A stretch of 64,000 nucleotides of DNA from Saprospiraceae bacterium (GTDB taxonomy: Bacteria > Bacteroidota > Bacteroidia > Chitinophagales > Saprospiraceae): NCBI GenBank assembly GCA_016722285.1, contig JADKGI010000002.1:62001-126000 (forward strand), written 5' to 3'. Made by a program: the position numbers and the translations under genes. The stretch's first letter is position 1. Every line of letters begins with the position of its first letter. The notes under the pieces were generated by a model that made no database searches, had not been told where the DNA came from, and saw nothing but the letters and a program-made list of their open reading frames with translations. Of the stretch, positions 9,400-19,826 are shown piece by piece.

Positions 9400-10980
9400 T
9401 TATTGGGACTTCAATAATTTAATCAATGAATTGTTCAATCCGGAAATTTCCAAATAATAAACCCCTTCAGGTAAAGAAGAAAAATTTTGTCGTTCAATAA
9501 AATCACCATTGTAAATTTCGATACCTAAACTATTAAAAAGTTTATACGTATTAAACTGATTTTGGCCTTCAATTTTTATAAAATCTGTAAATGGATTTGG
9601 ATAAATGGAAAGTGATGATGGATTAGAATCAAATGTAGGCGTCAAACTGCAATATTCATTTTTGCCCGTTAACTTCGTCATCTCGGTACATAGATAATTA
9701 TAGTTAGTTAAGGCTTCACTATTCAAATTTGAAGCTAGGAGATTAATTTTTTCTGTAGGATCTGATTTAAGACTATAAAACTTTTGTGCTCCATTATCAA
9801 AATCAAGGAGCTTATAGTCTTTATTTCTCATAGCTTTACCATCTCCTGAGACTGTTGGATTTTTAAAAACTTCCGTAAATATCCAATCTCTAATATCAGT
9901 GCTTTGATTTTTAATTATAGGTAATAAGCTCTTACTATCTACGGGTTTGTTAGATGATATTTGGGTTTGCCAGGTTGTATATCCAAACAACTCCAATATG
10001 GTTGCAAACAAATCCTGTGTATTGATAAGAGCTTCAGACGTGCGGCCAGGGTTTATGACTGAAGGTCCGGATATAATAAAAGGGACATTTACTCCGGGCT
10101 GATAAATACTGCCCTTAGCACTGGATTCACTTTGTGAAACAGTATTGTCATCTCCATTGTCACCTATAAAAATAATATCGGTATTATCCCAAAGATTATT
10201 TGTTTCTAAGGAGTCAAAGAGACGTCCGATTTCTTTATCCATAGCTTCAACAGACGCTTTAAAATATGGAACAGGATTATTATTGATGTTTGCCTGAGTG
10301 CCACTTAAGTTGGTGTTGGAATGCAAAGAAGCTGGTGGCAGATGATAAGGTGTGTGAGGCGCATTGAAGGCAAGCCATAAAAAAAATGGTTTTTCTTTGA
10401 CGGAGTTTATCCAGGTGATTGCATTATTTATTGTCTCAGTGGTTGCATATGTAGTAATATTTTTTGAAACACCATTTGTTACTTTTGACCAATCATAATA
10501 ATCATTTAATGTTCCTATGAAGTTGCCTTCAAAATGATCGTAACCCACCTCATTGGGAATTTTGAGATTGGAGATCGGCATGGCAATGCTCAAATGCCAC
10601 TTACCTATATTGGCAGTGGCAATCCCTTCTTGTTTATATTGTCTTAATAAGCGTGGGATTGTTAATTCTGATATATCCAAAACTGCTGAGCCAGCTCCGC
10701 CTACGGCATCTCCTATGCCGGTCCTAAAGCTATATCTACCAGTCAGGATACCGGCCCTTGTTGGTGAACACAGGGGGTTGGACCATGCATTATTAAACTT
10801 AACACCTCCGGCAAGTAATTTTCTGATATTCGGCATCGCAACGGTATCCTGGTGATTTTCATAATATCCGCAATAGTCTGTGCCAAGATCATCGGCAATG
10901 ATGAGAATAACGTTTCTTTGACTTTGTATCTTAATGATAAATAACCAAAATAAAAGAATTGAAATTAATATTTTTTGCAT
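9400..10980 (-). CDS. Secreted sulfatase with T9SS sorting domain
   Basis: A 526-residue type I sulfatase that would hydrolyse sulfate esters, probably of polysaccharides. A signal peptide covers residues 1-20. The metal site starts with IIADD (Asp30/Asp31). The sulfatase signature CSPTRAGILTGRY begins at Cys71, the residue converted to formylglycine. The C-terminal about 70 residues (SIYPNPFTDFIKIEG, then LPEGVYYLEISG) form a type A T9SS sorting domain, so the enzyme is exported and attached or released at the surface. No formylglycine-generating enzyme is in the window. It is the last gene of a run of secreted proteins on the minus strand. Confidence 0.93.
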   Translation of the reverse strand: MQKILISILLFWLFIIKIQSQRNVILIIADDLGTDYCGYYENHQDTVAMPNIRKLLAGGVKFNNAWSNPLCSPTRAGILTGRYSFRTGIGDAVGGAGSAVLDISELTIPRLLRQYKQEGIATANIGKWHLSIAMPISNLKIPNEVGYDHFEGNFIGTLNDYYDWSKVTNGVSKNITTYATTETINNAITWINSVKEKPFFLWLAFNAPHTPYHLPPASLHSNTNLSGTQANINNNPVPYFKASVEAMDKEIGRLFDSLETNNLWDNTDIIFIGDNGDDNTVSQSESSAKGSIYQPGVNVPFIISGPSVINPGRTSEALINTQDLFATILELFGYTTWQTQISSNKPVDSKSLLPIIKNQSTDIRDWIFTEVFKNPTVSGDGKAMRNKDYKLLDFDNGAQKFYSLKSDPTEKINLLASNLNSEALTNYNYLCTEMTKLTGKNEYCSLTPTFDSNPSSLSIYPNPFTDFIKIEGQNQFNTYKLFNSLGIEIYNGDFIERQNFSSLPEGVYYLEISGLNNSLIKLLKSQ

Positions 10981-11047
10981 AAAAAAACGGTGAATTGAAA
11001 AATAGTACTAAAGTGATCTGTTTTGCCCCTAATTAATTGTACTACTA

Positions 11048-12427
11048 TTAATTTTTATTTACTACAATCTTTTTTGTGGTTGTGTGGCCTTGCAAAGTTA
11101 CAGAAATTAGATAAGTTCCGGTGTAAAGTGTCGTAATATCTAATATACCGATGGTACTACCTTGAGTCAACTGAGTTTTTTGAATTTCTTTACCAAAAAT
11201 ATCTGTCAATTTTATTTCAGCACTAGATTTTACAACATCAGATAACTGAACAGCAATAAAATCAGAAGCGGGATTAGGGTAAACCATCATCTCGAAGTAT
11301 TCTTTATTCATATCAGCTATAGCCGAAGTAGTACCAACAAATGTCGTTACCGCTTCTGTAATACTTGTTACTTTAGACGCAGATCGTACACCATAAAAAG
11401 TTGGACCAACAACATAAGGATAAGCTGAATTCCAATCAGCATCCACAGTAGCAAAATAACAATAGATGCCATTGGGATATTCTGGAGTGACACAAACTCT
11501 TCCATTGTGTTCGTCTAGAAAATCAGGCGTGGCTGCAGATGTAGCAGTATATAAATAATCTTCTCTAAAGTATCCATTAAAAAACGTCTGAGCACCTACT
11601 ACTTGCCCTACATTCGGTCCATTGGTTCTTGTGGTATTTGTACTTAAAGAGTAACTGGATTTCATTCTGACGATTCCACCTGTGCCATCTAAGTTTTTGT
11701 ATCCATAAGCACCATAAATCGGAAAGCCATCATAAGCGAATCCCAACAAAGGGGAATGTTTATTGGCGTCAATAACGTATAGACCATCAGCAGGATAAAG
11801 GTCACATACGTTAGAAGCTACCACTTTGTCAAGATTGAAGGCGCTAGGGTTTTGATGATGGTGGTAATTGCCCATCGCTGGATGCGCTTTGGCACAATCA
11901 AAACCACGTCTCTCCGCTGGTATTGCATCCCTATTCCATGCTTGAGTGGCACCCATTCCGCCAGCGCATGCTGCATTACCGGGGCCTCCACAAATATTAT
12001 TGGAAGTTGGATTCCAAGCTACGCCATCTCTGTAATCAAATAATGCAACACCATTGATAAATATGCCGATATTACCGCCCGTTGTAGGACTTGGTGTACC
12101 TGATTGTCTCACAGGATTGAGTGGCAACTTAAAGATGGAATTTTGATCTGTCGCAAATGATGGATTACCGTCTTGAAATGGTCCCGTAATATAGGCAGGA
12201 ATACCTGTGGCAGAGACATACACTGAACTGGCAGAATACTGAACTTTCTGAACATTGGCCAATACATCATCTTGGATAGGCGTGGAATTGCCCGCTACAT
12301 AGTGACGTCCTTTGATATTTGTGGTGTTTTGCAGCCATGATGTGATGGCTGGATTGTTTTGAGCGGACAATTGGTTAATGACCACCAGAAATAGAAAAAT
12401 TGTTTTTAGTGTTATAAAAGATTTCAT
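11048..12427 (-). CDS. YHYH-domain protein with T9SS sorting domain (copy 1)
   Basis: A 459-residue secreted protein. The signal peptide is at residues 1-22, the YHYH domain spans residues about 25-350, and a T9SS sorting domain with MMVYPNPASDFIAVQL ends the protein. The histidine-rich core reads MGNYHHHQNP, a variant of the YHYH motif, and is followed by GFAYDGFPIYGAYGY. The domain's function is unestablished; the histidines and nearby acidic residues could bind metal, which is inference. It is a clear paralogue of the protein at 14413-16053 over the whole YHYH domain but has a different C-terminus. Confidence 0.85.
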   Translation of the reverse strand: MKSFITLKTIFLFLVVINQLSAQNNPAITSWLQNTTNIKGRHYVAGNSTPIQDDVLANVQKVQYSASSVYVSATGIPAYITGPFQDGNPSFATDQNSIFKLPLNPVRQSGTPSPTTGGNIGIFINGVALFDYRDGVAWNPTSNNICGGPGNAACAGGMGATQAWNRDAIPAERRGFDCAKAHPAMGNYHHHQNPSAFNLDKVVASNVCDLYPADGLYVIDANKHSPLLGFAYDGFPIYGAYGYKNLDGTGGIVRMKSSYSLSTNTTRTNGPNVGQVVGAQTFFNGYFREDYLYTATSAATPDFLDEHNGRVCVTPEYPNGIYCYFATVDADWNSAYPYVVGPTFYGVRSASKVTSITEAVTTFVGTTSAIADMNKEYFEMMVYPNPASDFIAVQLSDVVKSSAEIKLTDIFGKEIQKTQLTQGSTIGILDITTLYTGTYLISVTLQGHTTTKKIVVNKN

Positions 12428-12449
12428 AAATTTTGATTTTTAAAGTGTT

Positions 12450-14399
12450 TTAATTATTAATGTTCAATTTAAAGGATGTATTCTTATCTGCTTCTCTGAT
12501 TATCAAAAAATAAGTACCGTCGTATAGCGTTTGAGTATCTATAAATGTATTGGCTACGCCTGCCAGAAAACTTGTAGCTTTTACAAGCCTGCCCATTACA
12601 TCATACAAATGTACATCGCAATCTTGTTTGTTTAATCCTGAATTATCAATGACTATCTTACCAGCCTGTGAATTAAAAAAAGCTTTAAAGTTATCGATTT
12701 TGCCGTACGTGACATTTACAATTTTTGAATATTCGTATTTACCATCGTAATCGACTTGCTTTAGCCTATAATAACTGGTTTGTTGTAATGGTTCATAATC
12801 TGAAAAATCATAATCTATCTTGCTATTAGAATTTCTATTGCAAAATACTACTCCTATTTTTTCAAAATCATACCCATTTTTACTTCTCTCTATCTCAAAA
12901 TGACTACCATTTACTTCTGCAGTCGTAGACCAAACTAGATCAACTTGTTTATCATGCTTTAGACAATCAAAATCCAACAATTCAATAGGCAAAGGAGCAG
13001 ACAATACACACACATTAGCATTGGTATTACTATTTTCAATAATAGTACTTGTAGTTAAAGCTGTATTATCAAAACCACTAAAATTACTTGGGTAAAAGTT
13101 ACATCTAAACACGATATTTTGCGTGGGTGTAGTTCCTTGTGACATGATATCAGCATTTGAAACAGGATTAATATATTGCCAGATCGTATTTCCAGCCGAA
13201 TTTACTTCAATAAATTTACCACCAGGGCCATCACACAGCAATACATTACCATTGGATAGTTGCTGAGCACCAGATATATTTTGAGCATAAAGCCCATTGG
13301 GATTACCATAATTATACATCCAAGAAGTATTAGAAGGCAAATAAGGCAATGATCCTGAATAGTTATAACCATTTATTGGTGGATCTATAATTTCGACCGT
13401 AGAATAATTTCCACCTAGTCTTCCATTACCGTTATTAAAAACCATTATTTGATTTTGGTATCGCAATGAGTTTTCTATTCATTTGGCATCATGCTGACCA
13501 AAGAATTTTTGAGTTGTAGCATTTCCATTATTGTAGGCCATTGGGTTTCCCCATCGATACAATATGTCTCCACCTTGGTTAGCATTTCCACCAGCATGAC
13601 TTGATGCTTGTGTTGTTGTGGTACTATGATCAATAATCCATATTTCATCAAAGGAATGCGAACTTACTAAGATCTGATCTAAGGTAGGATTGTAATCAAT
13701 AGAATTTAGATGTATCCAGTCTCTACCAAGTGTAGCATTGGCACTGGCTGCATAATTAAGATTTATTAATTGATGATTTGATGCAACGACACCAAAATTA
13801 GGTTTTGCCATATCAAAATCTTGCACCAAATGATCCCACAAATGCCACTCCCAGACAATTGTCCCACCTGTAGAACCTTGTGGCTGAATTTCAATGATTT
13901 TTTCACTCCAAACAGTAGCAGTAGTCAAAGTAGGATTCCGTCCCTGTGTAATAGCTTCTGTATTCGTTTTGGATTCCCAAACTATAGCTAATACATTTCC
14001 ATTTGGCAGTGCTTTAATGTCATGATGTTGGCATTGTAGCGTACTTGAAATAGTATATGACCAGATAACAGTTCCATTCCAATCTATTTTTTCAATAATT
14101 CCACCTTTGCCGCCAGCCGTAAATGTGGTATTATTCACATTACCTGATCGCAACAAATTACCATCTGGCAATATATAACAAGATTGCCCAGGTTTATAAC
14201 CACTCGGCCATGTATGGACTTGTTTTCCACATTTATCAATAAGGTAGGTGGTATTGCTTACAATTGGCGCAAATAAAACATAACCATCATCCAGACTTTC
14301 TGCGCTATGCTGGAGTAAACCAATGGTGGTCTGGGCATTAATTGTAACTAAATTAAATGTAAATATTAATAAAAAATACCATGATGCCATACCTTTCAT
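12450..14399 (-). CDS. Arylsulfotransferase (ASST)-like secreted protein, interrupted by an in-frame TGA
   Basis: The 649-codon frame encodes an ASST-like beta-propeller: signal peptide about 1-23, LDDGYVLFAP, CGKQVHTW, GNLLRSGNV, QCQHHDIKALPNGNVL, then LYRWGNP and FGQHDAK. Codon 307 is TGA (13479-13481), and the same frame continues without a shift through IENSLRYQNQIMVFNNGNGR. Family members usually have tryptophan at this point (HDAxWI), so the TGA most simply replaces TGG. The C-terminal part (from about PLPIELLDFDCLK) carries a fibronectin-like segment and a T9SS sorting domain nearly identical to that of the YHYH protein at 14413. The two visible open parts are 13479-14399 and 12450-13466. 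ASST enzymes transfer sulfate between phenols, but Bacteroidota members are uncharacterised. Confidence 0.75.
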
Positions 14400-14412
14400 A
14401 CTGATATTTTAA

Positions 14413-16053
14413 TTAAATATTTTTTACACTCAATTTGAAGGATGTATTCTTATCAACTTCTCTGATTATCAAAAAATAAGTACCGTCATAAAGCGTTTGG
14501 GTATCAATAAATGTATTGGCTACGCCTGCTAGAAAACTTGTAGTTTTTACGAGTCTGCCCATAGCATCATACAAATGTACAGGGCAATCTTGTTTGTTTA
14601 ATCCTGAATTTTCAATGACTATCAAACCAGCTTGTGAGCTAAAAAACGCCTTAAAGTTATCGATTTTATCGTTAGTGACATTTACAATTTTTGAATATTC
14701 ATATTTCTCATCGTAATCGACTTGCTTTAGCCTATAATAACTGGTTTTTGGCAATGGTTCAAAATCTGAAAATTCATAATCTATCTCACTATTAGAATTT
14801 CCAAAACATATTACTTCACCAATTTTTTTAAAGTCATATCCATTGCCGCTCCTTTCTATTTCAAAATGGCTGCTATTTACCTCCGAAGATGTTGACCAAA
14901 CTAAATCTATTTGTTTTTCTCTCTTAAGACAATCAAAACCCAATAGTGTTAAAGGCAAAGGAGCATTATATGTTGTGACTGACTCAGTGATAGAAGTAAC
15001 TTTTGAAGCCGATTTAACTCCATAGAAAGTCGGTCCTACGACATACGGATAAGCAGAATTCCTGTTAGCATCTACGGTGGCGAAATAACAATATATCCCA
15101 TTTGGATATTCAGGTGTAGTACAAATCCGGCCATTGTGGACATCTAAATAATCATTTTGCCCCGGATGACTAATATATTCATAATCTTCTCTGAAATACC
15201 CTAGTGGATAGGTACTACTAACAGCTGGTCCATCTGCCACATCTGTTCCATCAGCCCAGTGTGTTCTTACTGAAATATTTCTCAATTGGTATCCAGATTT
15301 AATTCTGGTGATACCACCAGTACCATCTAAATTTAAATATCCATAAGAACCATAAATCGGAAAGCCATCATAAGCATAGCCGATCAAAGGCGAATGTTGA
15401 CTACTATTCATCGCATACAAACCATTCGAATCATATAAGTTGCAAATAGTAGATAAAACATCCAAATCTAAATCAAATGCACTCGGGTTTTGGTGATGAT
15501 GATAATTGCCCATAGCAGGATGACCTTTTGAACAATCGAATCCATCCATTTCTGCTGGTATGGCATCTCTATTCCAAGCTTGTGCCGTCCCCATTCCACC
15601 TGGGCATGATGGGTTTCCGGGTCCACCACAAAGCGCACTGGTATTTGGATTCCATGCGACACCATCTCTGTAGTCAAATAAGGCTACGCCATTGATAAAC
15701 ACACCAATATTGCCACCAGTAGTACTTGTAGCTGTGCCTGTATTTTGAACAGGACTCAATGGAAATTTAAATATGGCACTTTGATCAATGGCATTCGAAG
15801 GATTGCCATCCAAAAACGGACCTGTTGGGTATGCAGGGACACCTTTTGTACTTACATAAACATTATTAGCTGAGTATTGTACTGCCTGACAATTGACCAA
15901 AATATTATTGGCGATTGCTGTAGAATTACCAGAAACATAATACGTACCCGTAATCGAAGTATTTTGAAGCCAAGATGTGATGGCTGGATTTATCTGTCCA
16001 AAACCAGAAAATGCAGTAACGAAACATGAAACTATAATTAAAAAGGTTTTCAT
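14413..16053 (-). CDS. YHYH-domain protein with T9SS sorting domain (copy 2)
   Basis: A secreted protein of 546 residues from the ATG at 16053. A longer frame reaches 16143, but only the internal start gives a signal peptide (MKTFLIIVSCFVTAFSGFGQ). The YHYH domain again has MGNYHHHQNP and GYAYDGFPIYGSYGY. After GVKSASKVTSITE the protein switches to a module PLPLTLLGFDCLK that ends in a T9SS sorting segment, almost identical to the C-terminus of the ASST-like protein. It is thus a mosaic of its two neighbours. It lies 13 nt upstream of the ASST-like gene, probably in one transcript. Confidence 0.85.
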   Translation of the reverse strand: MKTFLIIVSCFVTAFSGFGQINPAITSWLQNTSITGTYYVSGNSTAIANNILVNCQAVQYSANNVYVSTKGVPAYPTGPFLDGNPSNAIDQSAIFKFPLSPVQNTGTATSTTGGNIGVFINGVALFDYRDGVAWNPNTSALCGGPGNPSCPGGMGTAQAWNRDAIPAEMDGFDCSKGHPAMGNYHHHQNPSAFDLDLDVLSTICNLYDSNGLYAMNSSQHSPLIGYAYDGFPIYGSYGYLNLDGTGGITRIKSGYQLRNISVRTHWADGTDVADGPAVSSTYPLGYFREDYEYISHPGQNDYLDVHNGRICTTPEYPNGIYCYFATVDANRNSAYPYVVGPTFYGVKSASKVTSITESVTTYNAPLPLTLLGFDCLKREKQIDLVWSTSSEVNSSHFEIERSGNGYDFKKIGEVICFGNSNSEIDYEFSDFEPLPKTSYYRLKQVDYDEKYEYSKIVNVTNDKIDNFKAFFSSQAGLIVIENSGLNKQDCPVHLYDAMGRLVKTTSFLAGVANTFIDTQTLYDGTYFLIIREVDKNTSFKLSVKNI

Positions 16054-16131
16054 TAATAATGTGTTACTGATGGTATAGATGTGAATACGTTTTGTTTCTA
16101 ATATGGAGTACGCAGAAAAAATAAAATTTAA

Positions 16132-16220
16132 CCACAAAGACACAAAAAAACTATACTCACAAATTTCAAATTATCAATAATCATCTATTTGTGATGCTTA
16201 GATCCTTAGTGGCTTTGTGG
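16132..16220. repeat. CCACAAAG inverted-repeat element, copy 1
   Basis: An 89-nt intergenic segment framed by CCACAAAG (16132-16139) and CTTTGTGG (16213-16220). The same ends frame a segment at 63775-63879. It could fold into a long imperfect hairpin and resembles dispersed non-coding repeats common in Bacteroidota genomes. Confidence 0.5.
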
Positions 16221-16251
16221 CATTACTTTGGTTACTACTTTTCTGAGTGCA

Positions 16252-18507
16252 TTATTGCTTTATGATCTTTTTAGTGATCTTATCATTTATTCTGATGAAA
16301 TACATACCAGATGCATTTGACATAATATCGATGCCAACTGTTTCGCTGTTCAGGTCGTGCAAGCTGACAATTTGATTGCCTGTAGCATTATATACCTTTA
16401 CATTTTTTATCCAGCCACCAGTATTATAGATATAAAACTGGCCGGTGCCCGGGTTGGGATATATCATCATTTCGTTCAGTTCGATATCATTCGCAGCAGA
16501 TGTGAGGCAATTTTCGGTGCCAAAAGACGGACTGTAGGCTTTGAAAGGACCTGTTCCATTGGGGCATCTCAAGTAAGAAATATCTTTGGTCTGAGCACCA
16601 AAGGATATACTGTCCACTACATACCCATCTGCATATGAAAGCATTACTTTTTCGCCTGAAGCAGATAATTTTATAGTTGTATGTAAGCCTTCCTGATTTA
16701 GATCATCATCAGCCCATATAATGAGGTACCCCTTAGGCTCAATGGTTACAGTATCAGGAAATTTCCACTTCAATGGAGTAGTATATGTATCTGTCAGATA
16801 TAGATTGGCGAGACTAAGTGTATTGGAAGTATTATTATATAATTCTATCCAGTCATCATATTGACCACTGGGATCAGCTTGTGTGCTGCCATTGTCAGCC
16901 ATAAATTCATTTATGACTAGCTCTCCTTTTTGAATATTACTGATGACAGCAAATAAGCTGTAAAACTCATGCTCAGCACGCAAGGGTGAAAAAATTCCTG
17001 CATTGCTATTATCAGCATAAAAATAGTATTCCATGCTCTCGCCGGACATTTTCACTTGTGCTCCATACACTTTATCACCTGCTGCTCCATCACCGTGAGC
17101 ACCGTCGTCATACATTTGCACCTTTACAAATGCATTTTGATTGGAATATCGGTAGGCAAGCATTACATCTGTTGCGTTGCTTGCAGAGCATGTAATGTAT
17201 AGGTTTGAATTCAAAGCAGGAGCAGTATTTGATGTCTTGATATTTGAAATGGCGGGTGCGAGTGCTGTAAATTCCGTTTGAGACAACAACCACGTAGCCC
17301 TACCATCCATAAGGGTTTTAATGCCGGGTGTATTGGACATACCACCAGCGATATCTGTGGTCAGATTGCTTTGATACTGTGTATATGTAAAAAATTTATT
17401 CGGATCAGCAGCAACTGCTGTATTGACAATGCTTTGCATGTTTTGAGCAGTGGTAAAATACGTATCATTGCTGAAATTTTCCTGTATCATGGTCTTCATA
17501 TGCGCGATATACATCCTTTTATATCTGGGTACTGCTAATAATTTTTGTATTAAAGGCCAAGCGGCATCGTTGAGATGAAGCAAATGTGTCAATTGTTGTT
17601 TGGATGCAGTAGTGGTCAGATTGATAGTACCTGTTGAACTGAAAGTACCAAAAGATTCATTCAAGTCCCACACGATGGGGTTAAATCTGCCTGTACCATC
17701 CTGATACAGATAGTAATTTTGGGCAAAACCACCTGAGTAGCTGTCCATATTGACAAATACATTATTAAAGGCCAACATCCATAAGGCACGGTCAACATCC
17801 AGGATTTTTTCTATTTCATTGGTATTGGTACTTAAAGTATTGCACAACGAAATCAACTCTTTCCAACCAAAATCTGATTTCAACTCATATGCTGCATAGT
17901 AGGCAGCACTATCTGCTCCCAAATAAGAGAGATTAGGTTTGGCTGTATTTCCTGGTCCGGCACCCGCTATAGGGTTGCATTTAAAAAATGGCTTGTCCTT
18001 TGAGTAAAAGTGATTATTGACAAACTTCTTAGAAATAGATTCCGAACTTGCATATAATCCGATCAATGAACCATTTACAAAAACATTAGCATAATTTGAC
18101 AAAGGAGCATCCATGTAATTTCTTAAAATACTATATGATAGAACTTCTCTTACAAAAGTTGGGTCTTTGGCAACATTACTCATCTTGATATCTGTGTAAC
18201 CCTGGTAGTCCTGATTCTTGTAAGTATCCAATTCTATGTGAAAAGGGTTCTTTTTTTGATTGGCATTATATGTACTATTTCCTTTGTACTTAACACCCAC
18301 GCTGTCAAAGACTGTTCCGTTGATAGTCACGGATTTTGCCATGATATATCCTTCAGATCCCGCATATGCTGTGTCCAATTGATAATCCCAGTTGGTCTGA
18401 GTGAAGGTGATTTCTATCTTTTGAATTGTATTAAGATCATATAAATTCTGGGCCTGAGTGTGGTAATTGAACAGAAAAAAAATAGTAAATATGTATAAGT
18501 TTTTCAT
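16252..18507 (-). CDS. CotH-kinase family protein with lamin-tail and T9SS sorting domains
   Basis: A 751-residue secreted protein: signal peptide 1-19, then a CotH domain from about residue 25 to 420 (VGVKYKGNSTYN, NPFHIELD, KMSNVAKDPTFVREVLSY, NVFVNGSLIGLY, FNPIVWDLNESFG). A lamin-tail domain follows at about residues 525-640 (ELVINEFMADNG, DDWIELYN, KGYLIIWADD), and a T9SS sorting domain with MMIYPNPGTGQFYIYN ends it. CotH proteins are atypical kinases that phosphorylate spore-coat proteins in Bacillus; targets of secreted Bacteroidota members are unknown. It is the first gene of the secreted array on the minus strand. Confidence 0.9.
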   Translation of the reverse strand: MKNLYIFTIFFLFNYHTQAQNLYDLNTIQKIEITFTQTNWDYQLDTAYAGSEGYIMAKSVTINGTVFDSVGVKYKGNSTYNANQKKNPFHIELDTYKNQDYQGYTDIKMSNVAKDPTFVREVLSYSILRNYMDAPLSNYANVFVNGSLIGLYASSESISKKFVNNHFYSKDKPFFKCNPIAGAGPGNTAKPNLSYLGADSAAYYAAYELKSDFGWKELISLCNTLSTNTNEIEKILDVDRALWMLAFNNVFVNMDSYSGGFAQNYYLYQDGTGRFNPIVWDLNESFGTFSSTGTINLTTTASKQQLTHLLHLNDAAWPLIQKLLAVPRYKRMYIAHMKTMIQENFSNDTYFTTAQNMQSIVNTAVAADPNKFFTYTQYQSNLTTDIAGGMSNTPGIKTLMDGRATWLLSQTEFTALAPAISNIKTSNTAPALNSNLYITCSASNATDVMLAYRYSNQNAFVKVQMYDDGAHGDGAAGDKVYGAQVKMSGESMEYYFYADNSNAGIFSPLRAEHEFYSLFAVISNIQKGELVINEFMADNGSTQADPSGQYDDWIELYNNTSNTLSLANLYLTDTYTTPLKWKFPDTVTIEPKGYLIIWADDDLNQEGLHTTIKLSASGEKVMLSYADGYVVDSISFGAQTKDISYLRCPNGTGPFKAYSPSFGTENCLTSAANDIELNEMMIYPNPGTGQFYIYNTGGWIKNVKVYNATGNQIVSLHDLNSETVGIDIMSNASGMYFIRINDKITKKIIKQ

Positions 18508-18800
18508 AATTATGGATTTATTTGAGGAGTTAAAAATATAGTGTGTTAATTTACTTTAGACGACAAAAGAAATGATTTCCTTCTGTCAATGAAGATTTAA
18601 ATTGAGTCAATATTAAAAAAAAAATAAATAATGTAAAAATGATTCGGGACTTTTTTTGAAATTATGGGGTAGGCTGGAGTTTGTCAGAATCTAATTAAAT
18701 GTTTTAATATATCTTTAGGAGATGTTGAATCAGCTTTTACACGCCAAATGGTGATTCAGAAAGAATAGCACCATGGCTTTGAAGTCTATCAGCCGAAACT

Positions 18801-19826
18801 TCACTTATTGACAGAAAATGAATCGATGATTTCCTTTGGATATTGAAATTTTTTATTGAAGACGAATTCCTTATCCGACAGAGTAAGTAAAAATGAGATA
18901 ATATCCACTTTTTCATTGGAGGTAATCACTATCGGGTTTAATAGTTGGGGTGCTAAAGTTGAAGAAGATTGTATATCTTTTGTGTAATGGTTCAAGACCT
19001 GAGATAGTTTTTTATATCTGCCATCATGCATATAAGGGTAAGTGTATTCAATATTCCTGAGGGTAGGTATTTTAAATTTGTACAGGTCATTCTCATTTAG
19101 GCTTACTTTTGCTCTCCCAACATCAACCAATGTGGTATCCACCTTAAGTCCATTATTGGCAAAGCCAAAACTGGTAAACAGAGGTTCTTTATGGCAGGCC
19201 TCGCAGTGTTTTCTGAAAAGCCTGTAGCCATTGTTTTCCTGCAAAGTGAATGTATCAATTTTGCGCATCACCCGATCGTATTTAGAATCGGCGCTGATAA
19301 GAGTAAGCATAAATTGCGAAATAGCTTTTAATGTCTTTTCTCCAGTTGCATCAGGGTTTCCGTATGCTGCTGTGAACAAAGAGTTATACATTTTATCATT
19401 ATTGAGTCTTTGAACCACAGTATCTAAAGAATTCCCCATCTCAGCAGGGTGTGAGATAGGTGCCAACGCCTGCATATCCAGGTGGTTTATCGCGCCATCC
19501 CACATGAATACATCCTGCCATGCCAGATTCATCAGGGCTGGCGCATTGCGTGTGCCAATGCTGTCGTGAATACCATGACTCAGATCATGATCGGTGTGGG
19601 CAAAGGCTGAAAAAGGAGAATGGCAACTAGCGCATGAGATAGAATAGTCTTTTGAAAGTTTGGGATCATAAAAAAGAACCCTACCTAAGTTCACTTTTGC
19701 CTGAATTAATGGATTTTTAGTAAAATTATACACTGGCTTCGGCCAATGTGCGGGAATATAAAATAATTCTGAAGTATGGATGACAGAAAAAAAAATCAGT
19801 ATTAAAATAGCTATGCCAGATTTCAT
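18801..19826 (-). CDS. Diheme MauG/cytochrome c peroxidase family protein (MbnH-like)
   Basis: A 341-residue diheme c-type cytochrome with signal peptide at residues 1-20. Heme-binding motifs CASCH (Cys65-Cys68-His69) and CEACH (Cys208-Cys211-His212) are both present, with MWDGAI and YPYMHDGRY typical of the MauG/CcpA group. Its start codon overlaps the stop of the MbnP gene (ATGA at 19823-19826), so the two are translationally coupled. In characterised pairs, MbnH oxidises a tryptophan of its MbnP partner to kynurenine. The pairing therefore makes MbnH a better reading than a simple peroxidase; this is inference from context. Confidence 0.88.
   Translation of the reverse strand: MKSGIAILILIFFSVIHTSELFYIPAHWPKPVYNFTKNPLIQAKVNLGRVLFYDPKLSKDYSISCASCHSPFSAFAHTDHDLSHGIHDSIGTRNAPALMNLAWQDVFMWDGAINHLDMQALAPISHPAEMGNSLDTVVQRLNNDKMYNSLFTAAYGNPDATGEKTLKAISQFMLTLISADSKYDRVMRKIDTFTLQENNGYRLFRKHCEACHKEPLFTSFGFANNGLKVDTTLVDVGRAKVSLNENDLYKFKIPTLRNIEYTYPYMHDGRYKKLSQVLNHYTKDIQSSSTLAPQLLNPIVITSNEKVDIISFLLTLSDKEFVFNKKFQYPKEIIDSFSVNK

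Noticed and set aside
13479..13481. Possible genetic code with TGA = Trp
   Set aside because: TGA ends several intact genes in the window (for example at 2331-2333 and in the ATGA overlaps), so it is a normal stop; the single in-frame TGA is better explained by mutation or error.
16053..16143. N-terminal extension of the YHYH protein to 16143
   Set aside because: The extension is not a signal peptide and disrupts the clear one beginning at 16053.
18801..19826. Simple cytochrome c peroxidase
   Set aside because: The two-heme motif also fits, but coupling to MbnP favours the MbnH-type role; not excluded.
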